Numbered from the stretch's first letter, positions 41,817 to 51,144 are shown. The stretch is DNA of 64,000 nt from an uncultured Eubacteriales bacterium (GCA_900540495.1 UQGA01000010.1:1-64000); one strand, 5' to 3'. Notes: generated by a model from the letters alone, not told the origin. Program-made: numbers and translations.

Positions 41817-42830
41817 TCAGTTCTTTGCGTCCACCTTGGCCATGTGCTCAATGAGCATGAGAACCTTGTTGGAATAACCCCACTCGTTGTCGTACCAGGC
41901 GACGACCTTGACGAACGTATCGGTCAGTGCGATGCCGGCCTTGGCGTCGAAGATGGAGGTGTGCGCGTCGCCGATGAAGTCGGACGAAACGACCTGATCC
42001 TCGGTGTAATCAAGGATGCCCTTGAGCTCGCCCTCGGCGGCCTTCTTCATCGCGGCGCAGATCTCTGCGTACGTAGCAGGCTTGGCGAGGTTGACAGTAA
42101 GATCCACGACGGAGACATCCAGCGTCGGAACGCGCATGGACATGCCCGTGAGCTTGCCGTTGAGCGACGGGATGACCTTGCCGACCGCCTTGGCCGCGCC
42201 GGTGGAGGACGGGATGATGTTGTAGGAGGCGCCGCGGCCGCCGCGCCAATCCTTCATGGAGACGCCGTCCACGGTCTTCTGCGTGGCGGTGATGGAGTGC
42301 ACGGTGGTCATAAGGCCATCGGTGATGCCGAAATTGTCGTTGAGCACCTTGGCCACGGGGGCAAGACAGTTGGTCGTGCAGGACGCATTGGAAACGAACT
42401 GCATATCCGAAGTATAGGTCTCATGATTCACGCCCATGACGAACATCGGGGTATCGTCCTTGGACGGCGCGGACATGACGACGTGCTTGGCGCCCGCTTT
42501 GATATGACCGGCGGCCTTTTCCTTGGTGAGGAACAGCCCCGTGGATTCGACGACGTACTCCGCGCCGACTTCGTTCCAACGAAGGTTCGCCGGGTCCTTC
42601 TCGGCGGTGACACGGATGGACTTGCCGTTGACGATCAGGCTGTTCTCGGTGTAGTCCACGGTGCCGTTGAAGCGGCCATGGATGGTATCATACTTGAGCA
42701 TGTAAGCCATGTAGTCCGGCGTGATCAGGTCGTTGATGCCGACAACCTCGATGTTGGGGTTGTTCACCGCCGCGCGGAACACGAGACGGCCGATGCGACC
42801 GAAGCCATTGATGCCAACTTTTACTGCCAT
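41817..42830 (-). CDS. gap: glyceraldehyde-3-phosphate dehydrogenase, type I
   Basis: NAD-dependent oxidation of glyceraldehyde 3-phosphate to 1,3-bisphosphoglycerate in glycolysis. The 337 residues start MAVKVGINGFGRIGR and carry the catalytic Cys in SNASCTTNCLAPVAKV, with the His partner in MTTVHSITATQ. The start is fixed by AGGAGG ten bases before ATG 42830. Codon use is strongly biased, as expected for a highly expressed gene. Confidence 0.97.
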   Translation of the reverse strand: MAVKVGINGFGRIGRLVFRAAVNNPNIEVVGINDLITPDYMAYMLKYDTIHGRFNGTVDYTENSLIVNGKSIRVTAEKDPANLRWNEVGAEYVVESTGLFLTKEKAAGHIKAGAKHVVMSAPSKDDTPMFVMGVNHETYTSDMQFVSNASCTTNCLAPVAKVLNDNFGITDGLMTTVHSITATQKTVDGVSMKDWRGGRGASYNIIPSSTGAAKAVGKVIPSLNGKLTGMSMRVPTLDVSVVDLTVNLAKPATYAEICAAMKKAAEGELKGILDYTEDQVVSSDFIGDAHTSIFDAKAGIALTDTFVKVVAWYDNEWGYSNKVLMLIEHMAKVDAKN

Positions 42831-42924
42831 TTGTAAATGCCTCCTTGTATTAAATAAAACCTTCCCCGTTTTGCCGACGGTACGCGCCGGCGGCGCCGGG
42901 AGCCGTTGCCCCGCGGCCAATGGT

Positions 42925-42953
42925 ATCTTACAGCATTCGCCGGAAAAACGCAA
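42925..42953 (-). promoter_or_regulatory. promoter of gap
   Basis: TTGCGT (42948-42953), 17 bases, TAAGAT (42925-42930) on the minus strand. It predicts a leader of about 88 bases that is rich in GC inverted repeats. Confidence 0.55.
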
Positions 42954-42988
42954 CCGGAAAATGCGCCGGCGACTGAAAATTATCCCTT

Positions 42989-43918
42989 TTAATCCATATT
43001 GAGGCGCTCAGACACGATGTACAGCGGCCTGCCCTTGAGTTCGTCGTACATGCGCCCGAGATACATGCCCTGCAGGCCGAGGCAGCACAGTGTCAGCCCG
43101 TGCAGCAGCACGAGGCCGTCCACCGCCCAGAGCCATGGCGCGGCCCCACACGTACAGGCGCAAACGATGAGCGCAACAAGCCCTGCGCCGGCAAGTCCGC
43201 AAAGCGCGACACCCAGCCCCATCGGGAGCGTCAGCGGCTTATCGGAAAACCCGGTGATGCCATCCGCCGCAAGGCGCAACATCTTCTTGAGCGAATACTT
43301 CGTACTGCCCGCCGCACGTTCCTGCCGCTCATATTCGAGCGGTTCGCTGGAAAAGCCCATCCATGCCGACATGCCGCGCAGGAAGCGGTTGTGCTCTCGC
43401 ATCTGCAAAAATACGTCCGCTACCCTGCGGTCAAGCAGGCGGAAATCCCCGGTGTCGAGCGGAATGGGGTAGGCGCTCATCCAGGAGAGCAACCGGTAAT
43501 ATGCGCTGGCGGTCAGTTTTTTGAACAGGGTTTCCCCTTCGCGCCTGATTCGCTTGCCGTAGACGATATCCGCCCCCGCCTTCCAGCGGCGCACCATCTC
43601 CGGAATCAGCTCCGGCGGGTCCTGCAGATCCACATCGATGATGATCAGCGCGCTGCCGCGCGCCGCGTCCATCCCGCAGGTTACGGCAAGCTGATGCCCA
43701 AAATTCCGGGAAAAGGAAAGCACGCGCACCTGCGGCGCGCCTGCGGCGATGCGGCGCAAGATTGCAAGCGTATCATCCCGGCTGCCGTCGTTGACATAGA
43801 TGATCTCGTAGGGATGGCCGGTCGCGCGCATGGCGGCGTCCATGCGGCGAAAGGACTCATCCAGCACCTCCTGTTCGTTGAACACGGGGACGACGAGCGA
43901 AAGCAGTTGCTCCGGCAT
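42989..43918 (-). CDS. family 2 glycosyltransferase, DPM1/GtrB-like
   Basis: Membrane glycosyltransferase that probably loads a sugar onto polyprenyl phosphate. The N-terminal GT-A domain has LSLVVPVFNEQEVL, YVNDGSRDDTL and the metal motif DVDLQDPPELI; the C-terminus has two membrane helices (about 230-290). Length 309 fits GtrB or DPM1-like enzymes used in wall or lipoteichoic decoration. ATG 43918 is six bases after AGGAGG; an in-frame GTG at 43921 is too close. Confidence 0.88.
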   Translation of the reverse strand: MPEQLLSLVVPVFNEQEVLDESFRRMDAAMRATGHPYEIIYVNDGSRDDTLAILRRIAAGAPQVRVLSFSRNFGHQLAVTCGMDAARGSALIIIDVDLQDPPELIPEMVRRWKAGADIVYGKRIRREGETLFKKLTASAYYRLLSWMSAYPIPLDTGDFRLLDRRVADVFLQMREHNRFLRGMSAWMGFSSEPLEYERQERAAGSTKYSLKKMLRLAADGITGFSDKPLTLPMGLGVALCGLAGAGLVALIVCACTCGAAPWLWAVDGLVLLHGLTLCCLGLQGMYLGRMYDELKGRPLYIVSERLNMD

Positions 43919-43987
43919 CACGAACCTCCTGAATTTTGGGGTTTCACGGCCGCCGTCGCAGGCCGTTCTTCCTTATTTTGCCTGTAT

Positions 43988-44016
43988 AGTATACCCCATT
44001 TTTGCGCTCTTTGCAA
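43988..44016 (-). promoter_or_regulatory. promoter of the glycosyltransferase
   Basis: TTGCAA (44011-44016), 17 bases, TATACT (43988-43993) on the minus strand. It is back to back with the fba promoter; the two -35 boxes are identical TTGCAA hexamers six bases apart. Confidence 0.65.
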
Positions 44017-44022
44017 TTTCCC

Positions 44023-44050
44023 TTGCAATTTGGGGCAGATGCGGTATAAT
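44023..44050 (+). promoter_or_regulatory. promoter of fba
   Basis: TTGCAA (44023-44028), 16 bases, TATAAT (44045-44050), start near 44057, then AAAGGAG before ATG 44088. Confidence 0.7.
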
Positions 44051-44087
44051 GGCAACGGGAATTTTATGATCCAAAGGAGATGAGCAT

Positions 44088-45023
44088 ATGCCAGTTGTCA
44101 CCAGCACCAAGATGTTTGAGGACGCCTACAAGAATGGTTATGCCATTGGCGCGTTCAACGTCAACAACATGGAGATCATTCAGGGCATTACGGAAGCCGC
44201 CAAGGAGCTGCGCGCCCCATTGATCCTGCAGGTCAGCTCCGGCGCGCGCAAGTACGCCAACCATACCTACCTCATGAAGCTGATCGAGGCCGCCTGTATT
44301 GAGACGGAGCTGCCCATCTGCGTCCACCTCGACCACGGCGATACGTTCGAACTGTGCAAGAGCTGCATTGACGGCGGTTTCTCCTCCGTCATGATCGACG
44401 GCTCGCATCATCCCTATGAAGAGAACGTCAAGCTGACGCGGCAGGTCGTGGAATATGCGCACGATCACGGCGTGGTCGTCGAGGGCGAGCTCGGCCGTCT
44501 GGAGGGCGTGGAGGACGACGTGAAGGTCGCCGCCGGCGAAGGTTCGTATACCGATCCGGATCAGGTGCAGGACTTCGTCTCCCGCACCGGCGTGGATTCG
44601 CTGGCCATCGCCATCGGCACGAGCCACGGCGCCTACAAGTTCAAGCCCGGCACGAAGCCGCAGCTCCGCTTCGACATCCTGGAAGAGGTGGAAAAGCGCC
44701 TGCCCGGCTTCCCGATCGTCCTGCACGGCGCTTCCAGCGTCGTACCGGAGTTCGTCGAGATGATCAACCAGTATGGCGGCCAGATGCCGGACGCCATCGG
44801 CGTACCGGAGGACATGCTGCGCAAGGCCGCGAGCATGGCCGTTTGCAAGATCAACATCGACAGCGACCTGCGCCTGGCCATGACCGGCACCATCCGCAAG
44901 TACTTTGCGGAAAACCCGTCGCACTTCGACCCGCGGCAGTACCTCAAGCCGGCGCGCGAGGCCATCAAGAAGATGGTCGCGCACAAGATCGTCGACGTGC
45001 TCGGCTGCAACGGCAAAGCGTAA
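44088..45023 (+). CDS. fba: fructose-bisphosphate aldolase, class II
   Basis: Zinc-dependent cleavage of fructose 1,6-bisphosphate. The 311 residues have the metal-binding histidines in HLDHGD, TSHGAYKF and LHGASSV, and the substrate loop KINIDSDLRLAMTGTIRK. Heavily biased codons (AAG, CTG, ATC, GAC) suggest high expression. It works with the PPi-dependent phosphofructokinase and gap genes in this window. Confidence 0.97.
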   Translation: MPVVTSTKMFEDAYKNGYAIGAFNVNNMEIIQGITEAAKELRAPLILQVSSGARKYANHTYLMKLIEAACIETELPICVHLDHGDTFELCKSCIDGGFSSVMIDGSHHPYEENVKLTRQVVEYAHDHGVVVEGELGRLEGVEDDVKVAAGEGSYTDPDQVQDFVSRTGVDSLAIAIGTSHGAYKFKPGTKPQLRFDILEEVEKRLPGFPIVLHGASSVVPEFVEMINQYGGQMPDAIGVPEDMLRKAASMAVCKINIDSDLRLAMTGTIRKYFAENPSHFDPRQYLKPAREAIKKMVAHKIVDVLGCNGKA

Positions 45024-45033
45024 CCGACGACAG

Positions 45034-45059
45034 GCGGAGCGGCGTACCCGCCGCTCCGC
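45034..45059 (+). terminator. fba terminator
   Basis: An 11-bp stem, GCGGAGCGGCG (45034-45044) with CGCCGCTCCGC (45049-45059), TACC loop, followed by ACTTTCCTTTCC. Confidence 0.65.
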
Positions 45060-45138
45060 ACTTTCCTTTCCTCGCCCCTGCTGCGGGGGCATCGCCGTAA
45101 TCCGCACATCCTGACTTCTCTTCACTGGGGGAATTTTG

Positions 45139-45606
45139 ATGAATCAGGCAGACCTGACCTTCCAGAATGACGGCGGGCATTTTTCCTTTCGCGTGCGCGC
45201 AATCATCCTCGATGGCGACCGCCTGCTCATGGTGCGCCATCCGCTCGGCTACTATTACCCCGTGGGCGGTCGCGTTCACATGGGGGAAAGTTCCGTGGAC
45301 GCGCTGCTGCGCGAGGTACAGGAGGAGACGGGCGTCGCAATGGAGATCGACCGCATCGGCTTTCTGCACGAAAACTTTTTCTTCGACGAGCGCCGCAAGG
45401 CCAACCATCACGAGGTTGCGCTCTACTACTATATGCGCCCGCTTCCCGGCCTGTCTGAGCGGCCCCTCAACGGCAGCTCCGGCGACGCGCTCTGCTGGCT
45501 CCCGTTGGACGATCTCTCCTCCGAGCGCCTGTTCCCTACGTTTTTCAAAACACGCCTGCAACAGCCGACCGACCGCCTCGAGCACATCTTTACCTGGGAA
45601 AACTGA
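45139..45606 (+). CDS. NUDIX hydrolase
   Basis: A 155-residue NUDIX protein. The box is complete: GRVHMGESSVDALLREVQEETG (GX5E, REVQEETG). The flanking sequence (FSFRVRAIILDGDRLLMVRH, YYYPVGG) resembles the YjhB-like, general NDP/NTP pyrophosphohydrolase group. GGGGGAATTTTG precedes ATG 45139. Substrate unknown; it may clean oxidised nucleotides or act on nucleotide sugars. Confidence 0.88.
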   Translation: MNQADLTFQNDGGHFSFRVRAIILDGDRLLMVRHPLGYYYPVGGRVHMGESSVDALLREVQEETGVAMEIDRIGFLHENFFFDERRKANHHEVALYYYMRPLPGLSERPLNGSSGDALCWLPLDDLSSERLFPTFFKTRLQQPTDRLEHIFTWEN

Positions 45607-45766
45607 ACGGTGGAGACAGCGACAACAGGCGCCACGCGCGTGTTTCGCCGCCCTTTGGCTGGAGGAAACGCAGGCCAATCGGGCGACGTTTGCGGGCTGC
45701 AAGATGACGAATGGTTTTACAAGCCGCTTCCGCGAAACTAAAGCCGAAACGGACAATGGAAATCGT

Positions 45767-46258
45767 ATGCGCATTGTGACGGTTACGGAACAAACGATCG
45801 CGGACGCCGGCCGCATCCATTCTGAAAGCTGGAGGGCGTCGCACAGCGGCTTCTGCTCCGCCGAATTTGTGGAAAGGCACACGCCGGCAGCGCAGGTCGA
45901 TTATCTGCGCCGGGAAATGGCCTGCGGGAAGCGGGTCTATCTGCTCGTAGACGTATCCCCGGTTGGGATCGTATCGGTGCAGGGCAATCGAATCGAAAAC
46001 CTGTATGTGTTGCCCGCCGAACAGAACAAAGGATATGGCACGGTGCTCCTGAAGCACGCCGTCCGCTGCTGCGAAGGCGTGCCCACGGTTTGGGTCCTGC
46101 ATCACAACGATGGCGCCCTCCGGTTCTATCGCCGGAACGGGTTCCGGGAAACCGGGAGGGAAAAGCGGCTGAACGAGCATCTGCGCGAGGTGGAGCTTGC
46201 GGGATGTTTGGTGCAGGGGGCCTCCGGCACGGGTTGCGATGCCCGCCTGCGCGAATGA
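45767..46258 (+). CDS. GNAT-family N-acetyltransferase
   Basis: A 163-residue acetyl-CoA-dependent transferase. The acetyl-CoA loop is ENLYVLPAEQNKGYGTVLLKHAV (Q/RxxGxG type), followed by VLHHNDGALRFYRRNGFRETG, typical of the last GNAT helix and strand. The open frame extends 200 codons upstream through the NUDIX gene, which is overlap only; ATG 45767 is the best start though its ribosome site is weak. A start at 45703 is an alternative. Confidence 0.8.
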   Translation: MRIVTVTEQTIADAGRIHSESWRASHSGFCSAEFVERHTPAAQVDYLRREMACGKRVYLLVDVSPVGIVSVQGNRIENLYVLPAEQNKGYGTVLLKHAVRCCEGVPTVWVLHHNDGALRFYRRNGFRETGREKRLNEHLREVELAGCLVQGASGTGCDARLRE

Positions 46259-46384
46259 AGACCGTCCGCGTGAACGAATAGAACAGATGCGCTTCCAATG
46301 CGGGGCAGACAGGCCCCTATACAAGAGGAAGCGGGAAGCAAAAGCGGACGCTCGCAATGGCAGGGGCGTCCACGGACAAATTCG

Positions 46385-47824
46385 TCAGTCAAAGCGCAGA
46401 TAGGCCACCAGCATGCGATGGTCGGAGCAGTCGTTCTGAATCAGGCGCGCGCCCAGCACCGTGATGTTGGGCGAAACCAGGATGTTATCGATCTCGTTTT
46501 TGCCAATGCGCTCTCCCGCATCGTCGTAAAAAATCAGATCCCTCGTGTTGACAGCGGTGTAGCCCCTAAGCTGGGCAAACTCCGAGGCGGCGGCATTAAA
46601 GTCGCCAAAGAGGATCCGGTAGGGGTTGGGGTCGCTGTCGAGCGCATCCAGGATTTCGGCAAACTGGCGGCTTCTCAAGGACGCCGATTCAAAGGACAGG
46701 TGCGTATTATAAAGGGAAACGGATCGTCCGTCAACCGTGATGACCGTATGCTGGAGCACACGCTGCTCATGCGAACCGCTGTAAAGCCGTGCCGTGGAGG
46801 AGCCCATCAGCGTATAGCACGAAAGAAATCCCACGCCGTACTGCCCGCCGCCGCTGTAGGAGAGCGCCTCGGCAAAGGCCATGTTCTGCATGGTCTTCGT
46901 GCGCAGGCTGGCGAGATTGTCCGTATGGGTGCTGCCGGCAGTATTGCGATAGACCTCCTGCAGCGCCAGCACATCGAGCTGCTGATTCTCCACGAGGCGG
47001 CCCTGCTCCACAAGCCGGGCATTGCCGCGCTTGATATTCCATGTGCCCACGGCCAGCGCGCCGCGCACGAGATACACCGTATACCGCTCTTCCCCGCCCA
47101 CGCCGATGCGGACGGCCCTGTAACCGGAAGCGGGCATGCCAATGGTATACCGGGCCTGACCGGTGCCGCCCACGTCCACCTGCACGCCGTCGTTTGCGGA
47201 TGCCTCGATGGTCACGGCGTCCGCTTCCACGCGCACCACGTAACCATACTCGTCCGGAGAAAAGGCGGGCGTCATCGTGCCGCCCGATACGGCGAGCGAC
47301 GTAAGCTGCGCATCCGACGCTTTGGCGGCAAGCCGCAGATAGTCGGCCGAAATATAGGCCTCCTTGCCGTTGAAGTCGATCCGATGCCAGCCGTCCGCGG
47401 CAAACGCCTCCGTCACCGTCCAAACGCTCCCCTTCTCCGCCGTACCAACGCGCTTGGAAGACGCGGTGGCGGCGGCGCGGACGTTGACGAATTCCCTGCA
47501 GTTGACGACCGTGGCGGTGTATTCGCGCCGGTAGGCGGGCAACGAGAGGTCGAGATTGACATACATGCGGTTGACATACCCCGTCGTGCCGGCATAGCGC
47601 ACACGATGCCACTCCGCATTGACGTTGGTTTCGAGGATTTCCACCACCGTACCCCGGGCGAGCCGACGGATCAGCGCGGCGTCCTGATCCGCTCCGCGGC
47701 GGAAGGCGACGCTGTCCCCCGTGATCAATCCCCTGTCATATGTCTGCGCGAGCGCCGCTGCCGGTGCAAGCGTACCGCTCAGCAGCAACAGCACGAGCAA
47801 CAATACGGCCAGCCTGCGTTTCAT
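46385..47824 (-). CDS. secreted SH3b / EEP-family nuclease-like protein
   Basis: From MKRRLAVLLL (479 residues): a signal peptide (1-25, ending AAALAQ), two bacterial SH3 domains (about 30-90 and 100-160), a cadherin-like beta-sandwich (about 165-245), and a C-terminal endonuclease/exonuclease/phosphatase domain with VGTWNIKRGN, ALQEVYRN (catalytic Glu), LYNTHLSFES, FGDFNAAASE, NEIDNILVS and SDHRMLVA. It probably works outside the cell on the wall surface as a DNase, sphingomyelinase-like or other phosphodiesterase; the substrate is open. Confidence 0.85.
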   Translation of the reverse strand: MKRRLAVLLLVLLLLSGTLAPAAALAQTYDRGLITGDSVAFRRGADQDAALIRRLARGTVVEILETNVNAEWHRVRYAGTTGYVNRMYVNLDLSLPAYRREYTATVVNCREFVNVRAAATASSKRVGTAEKGSVWTVTEAFAADGWHRIDFNGKEAYISADYLRLAAKASDAQLTSLAVSGGTMTPAFSPDEYGYVVRVEADAVTIEASANDGVQVDVGGTGQARYTIGMPASGYRAVRIGVGGEERYTVYLVRGALAVGTWNIKRGNARLVEQGRLVENQQLDVLALQEVYRNTAGSTHTDNLASLRTKTMQNMAFAEALSYSGGGQYGVGFLSCYTLMGSSTARLYSGSHEQRVLQHTVITVDGRSVSLYNTHLSFESASLRSRQFAEILDALDSDPNPYRILFGDFNAAASEFAQLRGYTAVNTRDLIFYDDAGERIGKNEIDNILVSPNITVLGARLIQNDCSDHRMLVAYLRFD

Positions 47825-47925
47825 GCGCCCTCCCGAAGCCAATGGAATGATATCGACTTGAGTGTATGCGTTTTTGGGGGAAAGCGCAAGGCGATGCCTC
47901 GCCTGTTTACGGATTCGTTACAAGT

Positions 47926-49797
47926 TCAACGGCAACGGTACAGCGCCGCCTCATAGGGTCTGAGGCGCGCACAGGTGTCCGCATAGTTGCCGGCAAGCCG
48001 TTCCATGCCGTCAACCGCCTTGGGCCGGCGCTGCGGTCGTTCGGACAGGTTGGCCTCCACATAGAACCTTTGGCCGCGCTCGCTGCGAAAATAGCAGAAC
48101 ACGTCCCGCCGCGCTGCTGCGACCGGTTCAAACGCGCCGTACACCAGCGCCCGGCAATCGCGCCTGAGACCGATGAGCCGGCGGTAGAAGTTGAAGACGG
48201 AGCTCTCATCCTCGCGCTGCCGCGCAGCGCTCGCAGCGACGGTCCCGTCTGCGCAGAGCCACGGCACGCCCGTCGTAAAGCCGCCGTTCGGCGTGTCGTC
48301 CCACACCATCGGCACGCGCGCGTGGTCGCGCGTCCCCGGCAATACGGCCGCAAGCGCCGTCGCGGCATCCATGCCGCTTTCGATCAGCTCCTTATAACGG
48401 TTGCGGCTCTCCACGTCCCGGAGTTGATCGATCCCCTCAAAGGCGGCGTTGACCGCGCCGAGCTCCTGGCCCTGATAGAGAAATACGGTGCCGCGCGACG
48501 TGAGCAGCAGCAGCGCAAGCAATTTGGCAAGCGGTTCGCGCAACCCGTCCGGCGGCGCAATTTTGGAAACCATGCGCGGATTGTCATGGTTCTCCAGAAA
48601 GATGCTTGGCCACGCCGTATCCGCATGCGCGCCCTCGTAGGCGATGAAGCACCGCTTGAGATGGTTGAGATCGTAACGATAGGCGTCAAACTTGCTCCTG
48701 TGCGGCTCGTCGAGATGATCAAAACAGAAGATCGTATCCAGCTCCCGCCGCGACGGGGCCGAAAGGAGTTTCCCCATCTCCGGCCCGACGCCCGGCGTCT
48801 CGCCCACGGCAAACGTCTCGCCGAGCCCGTCGGCGCGCAGTTCGCGCAGATACTCGTGCAGGTGGGCGCCGAAGAAATAGTGTTCAATGCCGGTGGTGCC
48901 GAGCAAGCCGCCCAGCATTTCATTGCCGTCGCACAGCGACGTCTTGCTGATGAGGTTGATCACATCAAACCGGAAGCCGTCCACCCCGCGTGACCGCCAG
49001 AAGCGAACGATGTCGCACGCCTCCCTCCTCACGGCGGAATTCTCCCAGTTCAGATCCATCTGCTTGGCGGAGAACAGATGCAGCGCCCATGCCCGCCGCG
49101 ACGGTTCGTATCGCCAGGCGCTGCCGGAGAAGAACGAAAGCCAGTTGTTCGGCGGCGCATCCCCCCGCCCCTCGCGGAAGATGTAGTAAGCCGGATACGG
49201 CTCCTCGCCGGCAAGCGCGCGCCGGTACCACTCGTGCTCGTCGGAGGTATGGTTGAACACCATGTCGAGCACCACCCGGATGCCGAGCGCATGTGCGCGC
49301 GCAATCAGGCGGTCCATATCCGCCATCGTGCCGAACTCCTCCATGATCCGGCGATAATCCCGCACATCGTAGCCGTTGTCGTCGTTCGGGGAGTCGAATA
49401 CGGGAGAAAGCCACAGCGCCGTCACGCCAAGCTCGGAAAGATACGGCAATTTTTCGATAACACCCGGCAGATCGCCAACACCGTCGCCGTCGGAGTCGCA
49501 GAACGAGCGCGGATAGATCTGATAGATCACCGCTTCCTTCCACCAGGCGCGCACACCGCCATCGCCCGTCGCAGTCTCGCCTTCGCTCCGGTTGCACAGC
49601 GCGAGCAGATCATCCAGCAGAGCGTCGTCGAGCAGGCCGCCGGAAACCCGTCGCAATGCCCCAAGGCGGATGCACCGAACGATCGGGTTGTTCAACAAAC
49701 GGTCGCTCAGTCCCGCGTATTGCACGAGACGTCCGACAAGATCGTTGCCAATCGGATTGTCAAGCAGGTCGCCGATCCGGCTTTGACGGGTAAGCAT
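47926..49797 (-). CDS. GH13 alpha-glucosidase with N-terminal extension
   Basis: Hydrolyses alpha-glucosidic bonds of short oligosaccharides (oligo-1,6-glucosidase/alpha-glucosidase type). The (beta/alpha)8 domain starts near residue 85 (WWKEAVIYQIYPRSFCDSDGDGVGDLPG). It contains VFNHTSDEHEW, the nucleophile in DGFRFDVINL, the acid/base Glu in FAVGETPG and the third Asp in FLENHDNPR. The first 80 residues form a separate helical module with repeated Leu-Leu-Asp/Asn-Asn-Pro patterns. No signal peptide, so cytoplasmic. 623 residues versus about 550 usually. Confidence 0.9.
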   Translation of the reverse strand: MLTRQSRIGDLLDNPIGNDLVGRLVQYAGLSDRLLNNPIVRCIRLGALRRVSGGLLDDALLDDLLALCNRSEGETATGDGGVRAWWKEAVIYQIYPRSFCDSDGDGVGDLPGVIEKLPYLSELGVTALWLSPVFDSPNDDNGYDVRDYRRIMEEFGTMADMDRLIARAHALGIRVVLDMVFNHTSDEHEWYRRALAGEEPYPAYYIFREGRGDAPPNNWLSFFSGSAWRYEPSRRAWALHLFSAKQMDLNWENSAVRREACDIVRFWRSRGVDGFRFDVINLISKTSLCDGNEMLGGLLGTTGIEHYFFGAHLHEYLRELRADGLGETFAVGETPGVGPEMGKLLSAPSRRELDTIFCFDHLDEPHRSKFDAYRYDLNHLKRCFIAYEGAHADTAWPSIFLENHDNPRMVSKIAPPDGLREPLAKLLALLLLTSRGTVFLYQGQELGAVNAAFEGIDQLRDVESRNRYKELIESGMDAATALAAVLPGTRDHARVPMVWDDTPNGGFTTGVPWLCADGTVAASAARQREDESSVFNFYRRLIGLRRDCRALVYGAFEPVAAARRDVFCYFRSERGQRFYVEANLSERPQRRPKAVDGMERLAGNYADTCARLRPYEAALYRCR

Positions 49798-49920
49798 GCG
49801 GTTTCCTCCGGTTGGTTTTGTTCAAAAGGATATCCTCAGTCCTCAGTATACAGCGCCGAACCCCGGAACGCAAGGCGCGTCCCGCCGCATATCCGCTCCC
49901 GCTTTGGCCATGCTAAGCAC

Positions 49921-50634
49921 ATGTGGTTGGATTTCCTTAAAATTGTCGGAACGGCACTTGCCTCCGCCATTGCGCTGTTCCTGCTGACAAAGCTCACGGG
50001 CAACAAGCAGATCTCGCAGATGTCGATGTTCGACTATGTTGTGGGCATTACGATCGGTTCGATCGCCGCCGAGATGGCCACGGAGCTGGAAGCGCCGCAC
50101 CATTCGCTGCTGGCGATGGTGATATACGGTGTGCTGGCCTTCCTGATATCGGTAGGGACGAGCAAGTCGATGCGTCTGCGGCGTTTCTTCACGGGCCGGC
50201 CAATCCTGTTGATGAGCGATGGGAAGATTTATCGTAACGCGCTGAAAAAGGCGCGCCTCGACCTGTCCGATTTTCTGACGCTTTGCCGCGCTGCCGGGTA
50301 TTTCGACCCGGCGACGATCAGCATCGCCATCATGGAATGCAATGGGACGGTGAGCTTTTTGCCCACTGCCGCGCAGCGCGCGGCACAGCCGGCCGATTTC
50401 GGTATCCATCCGAAGCAGGAGCCGCTGCTGTGCAATGTGATTTTGGACGGCGTGCTGATGCGCGCCAACCTGCGCGCCGCCGGGTTCGAGGAAACATGGT
50501 TGCGCGGGCAGCTGCGCGAACGCGGTTATACCGCCTATCGGCAGATCCTGCTTGCCACTTGCGATACGGCCGGATCGCTGACCATATATCCCATGGACGT
50601 CAGGGTTCCAAGAAAGAGCGACCCTTTTGCCTGA
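49921..50634 (+). CDS. DUF421 (YetF/YrbG-like) membrane protein
   Basis: A 237-residue protein with three N-terminal membrane helices (about 4-80), then the DUF421 domain with GRPILLMSDGKIYRNALKKARLDLSDFLTLCRAAGYFDP. YetF-type proteins influence spore germination and membrane behaviour in Bacillus, but the mechanism is unknown. The open frame extends 281 codons upstream through antisense of the glucosidase gene and is not coding there. No clear ribosome site precedes ATG 49921. Confidence 0.85.
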   Translation: MWLDFLKIVGTALASAIALFLLTKLTGNKQISQMSMFDYVVGITIGSIAAEMATELEAPHHSLLAMVIYGVLAFLISVGTSKSMRLRRFFTGRPILLMSDGKIYRNALKKARLDLSDFLTLCRAAGYFDPATISIAIMECNGTVSFLPTAAQRAAQPADFGIHPKQEPLLCNVILDGVLMRANLRAAGFEETWLRGQLRERGYTAYRQILLATCDTAGSLTIYPMDVRVPRKSDPFA

Positions 50635-50666
50635 TGCGTCGTTCGCGTCTATAAATATGGCGGCGG

Positions 50667-51122
50667 TTACAGCAGGCGCGCCCGCCAGCCATCGTCCTCC
50701 AGGCTATAATAGAACTCGCTCAGATCCTGTTCTTCAAACACGCGCAGTAACTCCAAAAAATCCGGCGTCAGACGGCAACCGGACAATTCCTCCCTGTTCG
50801 CCCAGAACACGCGCCCCTCTGTGGAAGAGGCCAGCGTTCCGCGGAAGCGGTCCGCAAAAAAGAGCAGTACGACATAACGTGCGCCTGTGCCCGTCTCAAA
50901 CTGTTTGACCCCGACAAGCCGTGGGCGCTCGATGGTAAGCCCGGTTTCCTCGCGCACTTCGCGGATGGCCGCCTCTACAAACGATTCGCCGCGCTCCACA
51001 TGGCCGCCCGGCAACAGGACGCCCGGCCATTCGGGATCGACCCGATCCTCCAGAAGCAGGCGTCCTTCGCCATCCTTCACAAGGCACATGACGGTAAACT
51101 CCGCCCGTTCCGTTCGCTCCAT
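50667..51122 (-). CDS. NUDIX hydrolase, MutT/8-oxo-dGTPase-like
   Basis: A 151-residue NUDIX protein with box GGHVERGESFVEAAIREVREETG and the MutT-like context VLLPGGHV, LLFFADRFRGTL. It may remove oxidised dGTP, in line with the mutY gene elsewhere in the window. The gene lies convergent to DUF421 and 89 bases downstream of pfk, behind the pfk terminator. Confidence 0.88.
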   Translation of the reverse strand: MERTERAEFTVMCLVKDGEGRLLLEDRVDPEWPGVLLPGGHVERGESFVEAAIREVREETGLTIERPRLVGVKQFETGTGARYVVLLFFADRFRGTLASSTEGRVFWANREELSGCRLTPDFLELLRVFEEQDLSEFYYSLEDDGWRARLL

Positions 51123-51144
51123 ATCGCGCTCTCCCCCTGATTCG

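Noticed and set aside
41542..41877. Plus-strand frames next to gap
   Set aside because: They run into the antisense of gap and contain its terminator stem; no protein features.
47866..48993. 375-residue plus frame opposite the GH13 gene
   Set aside because: Arg/His-rich shadow frame; the opposite strand encodes a clear glucosidase with all catalytic residues.
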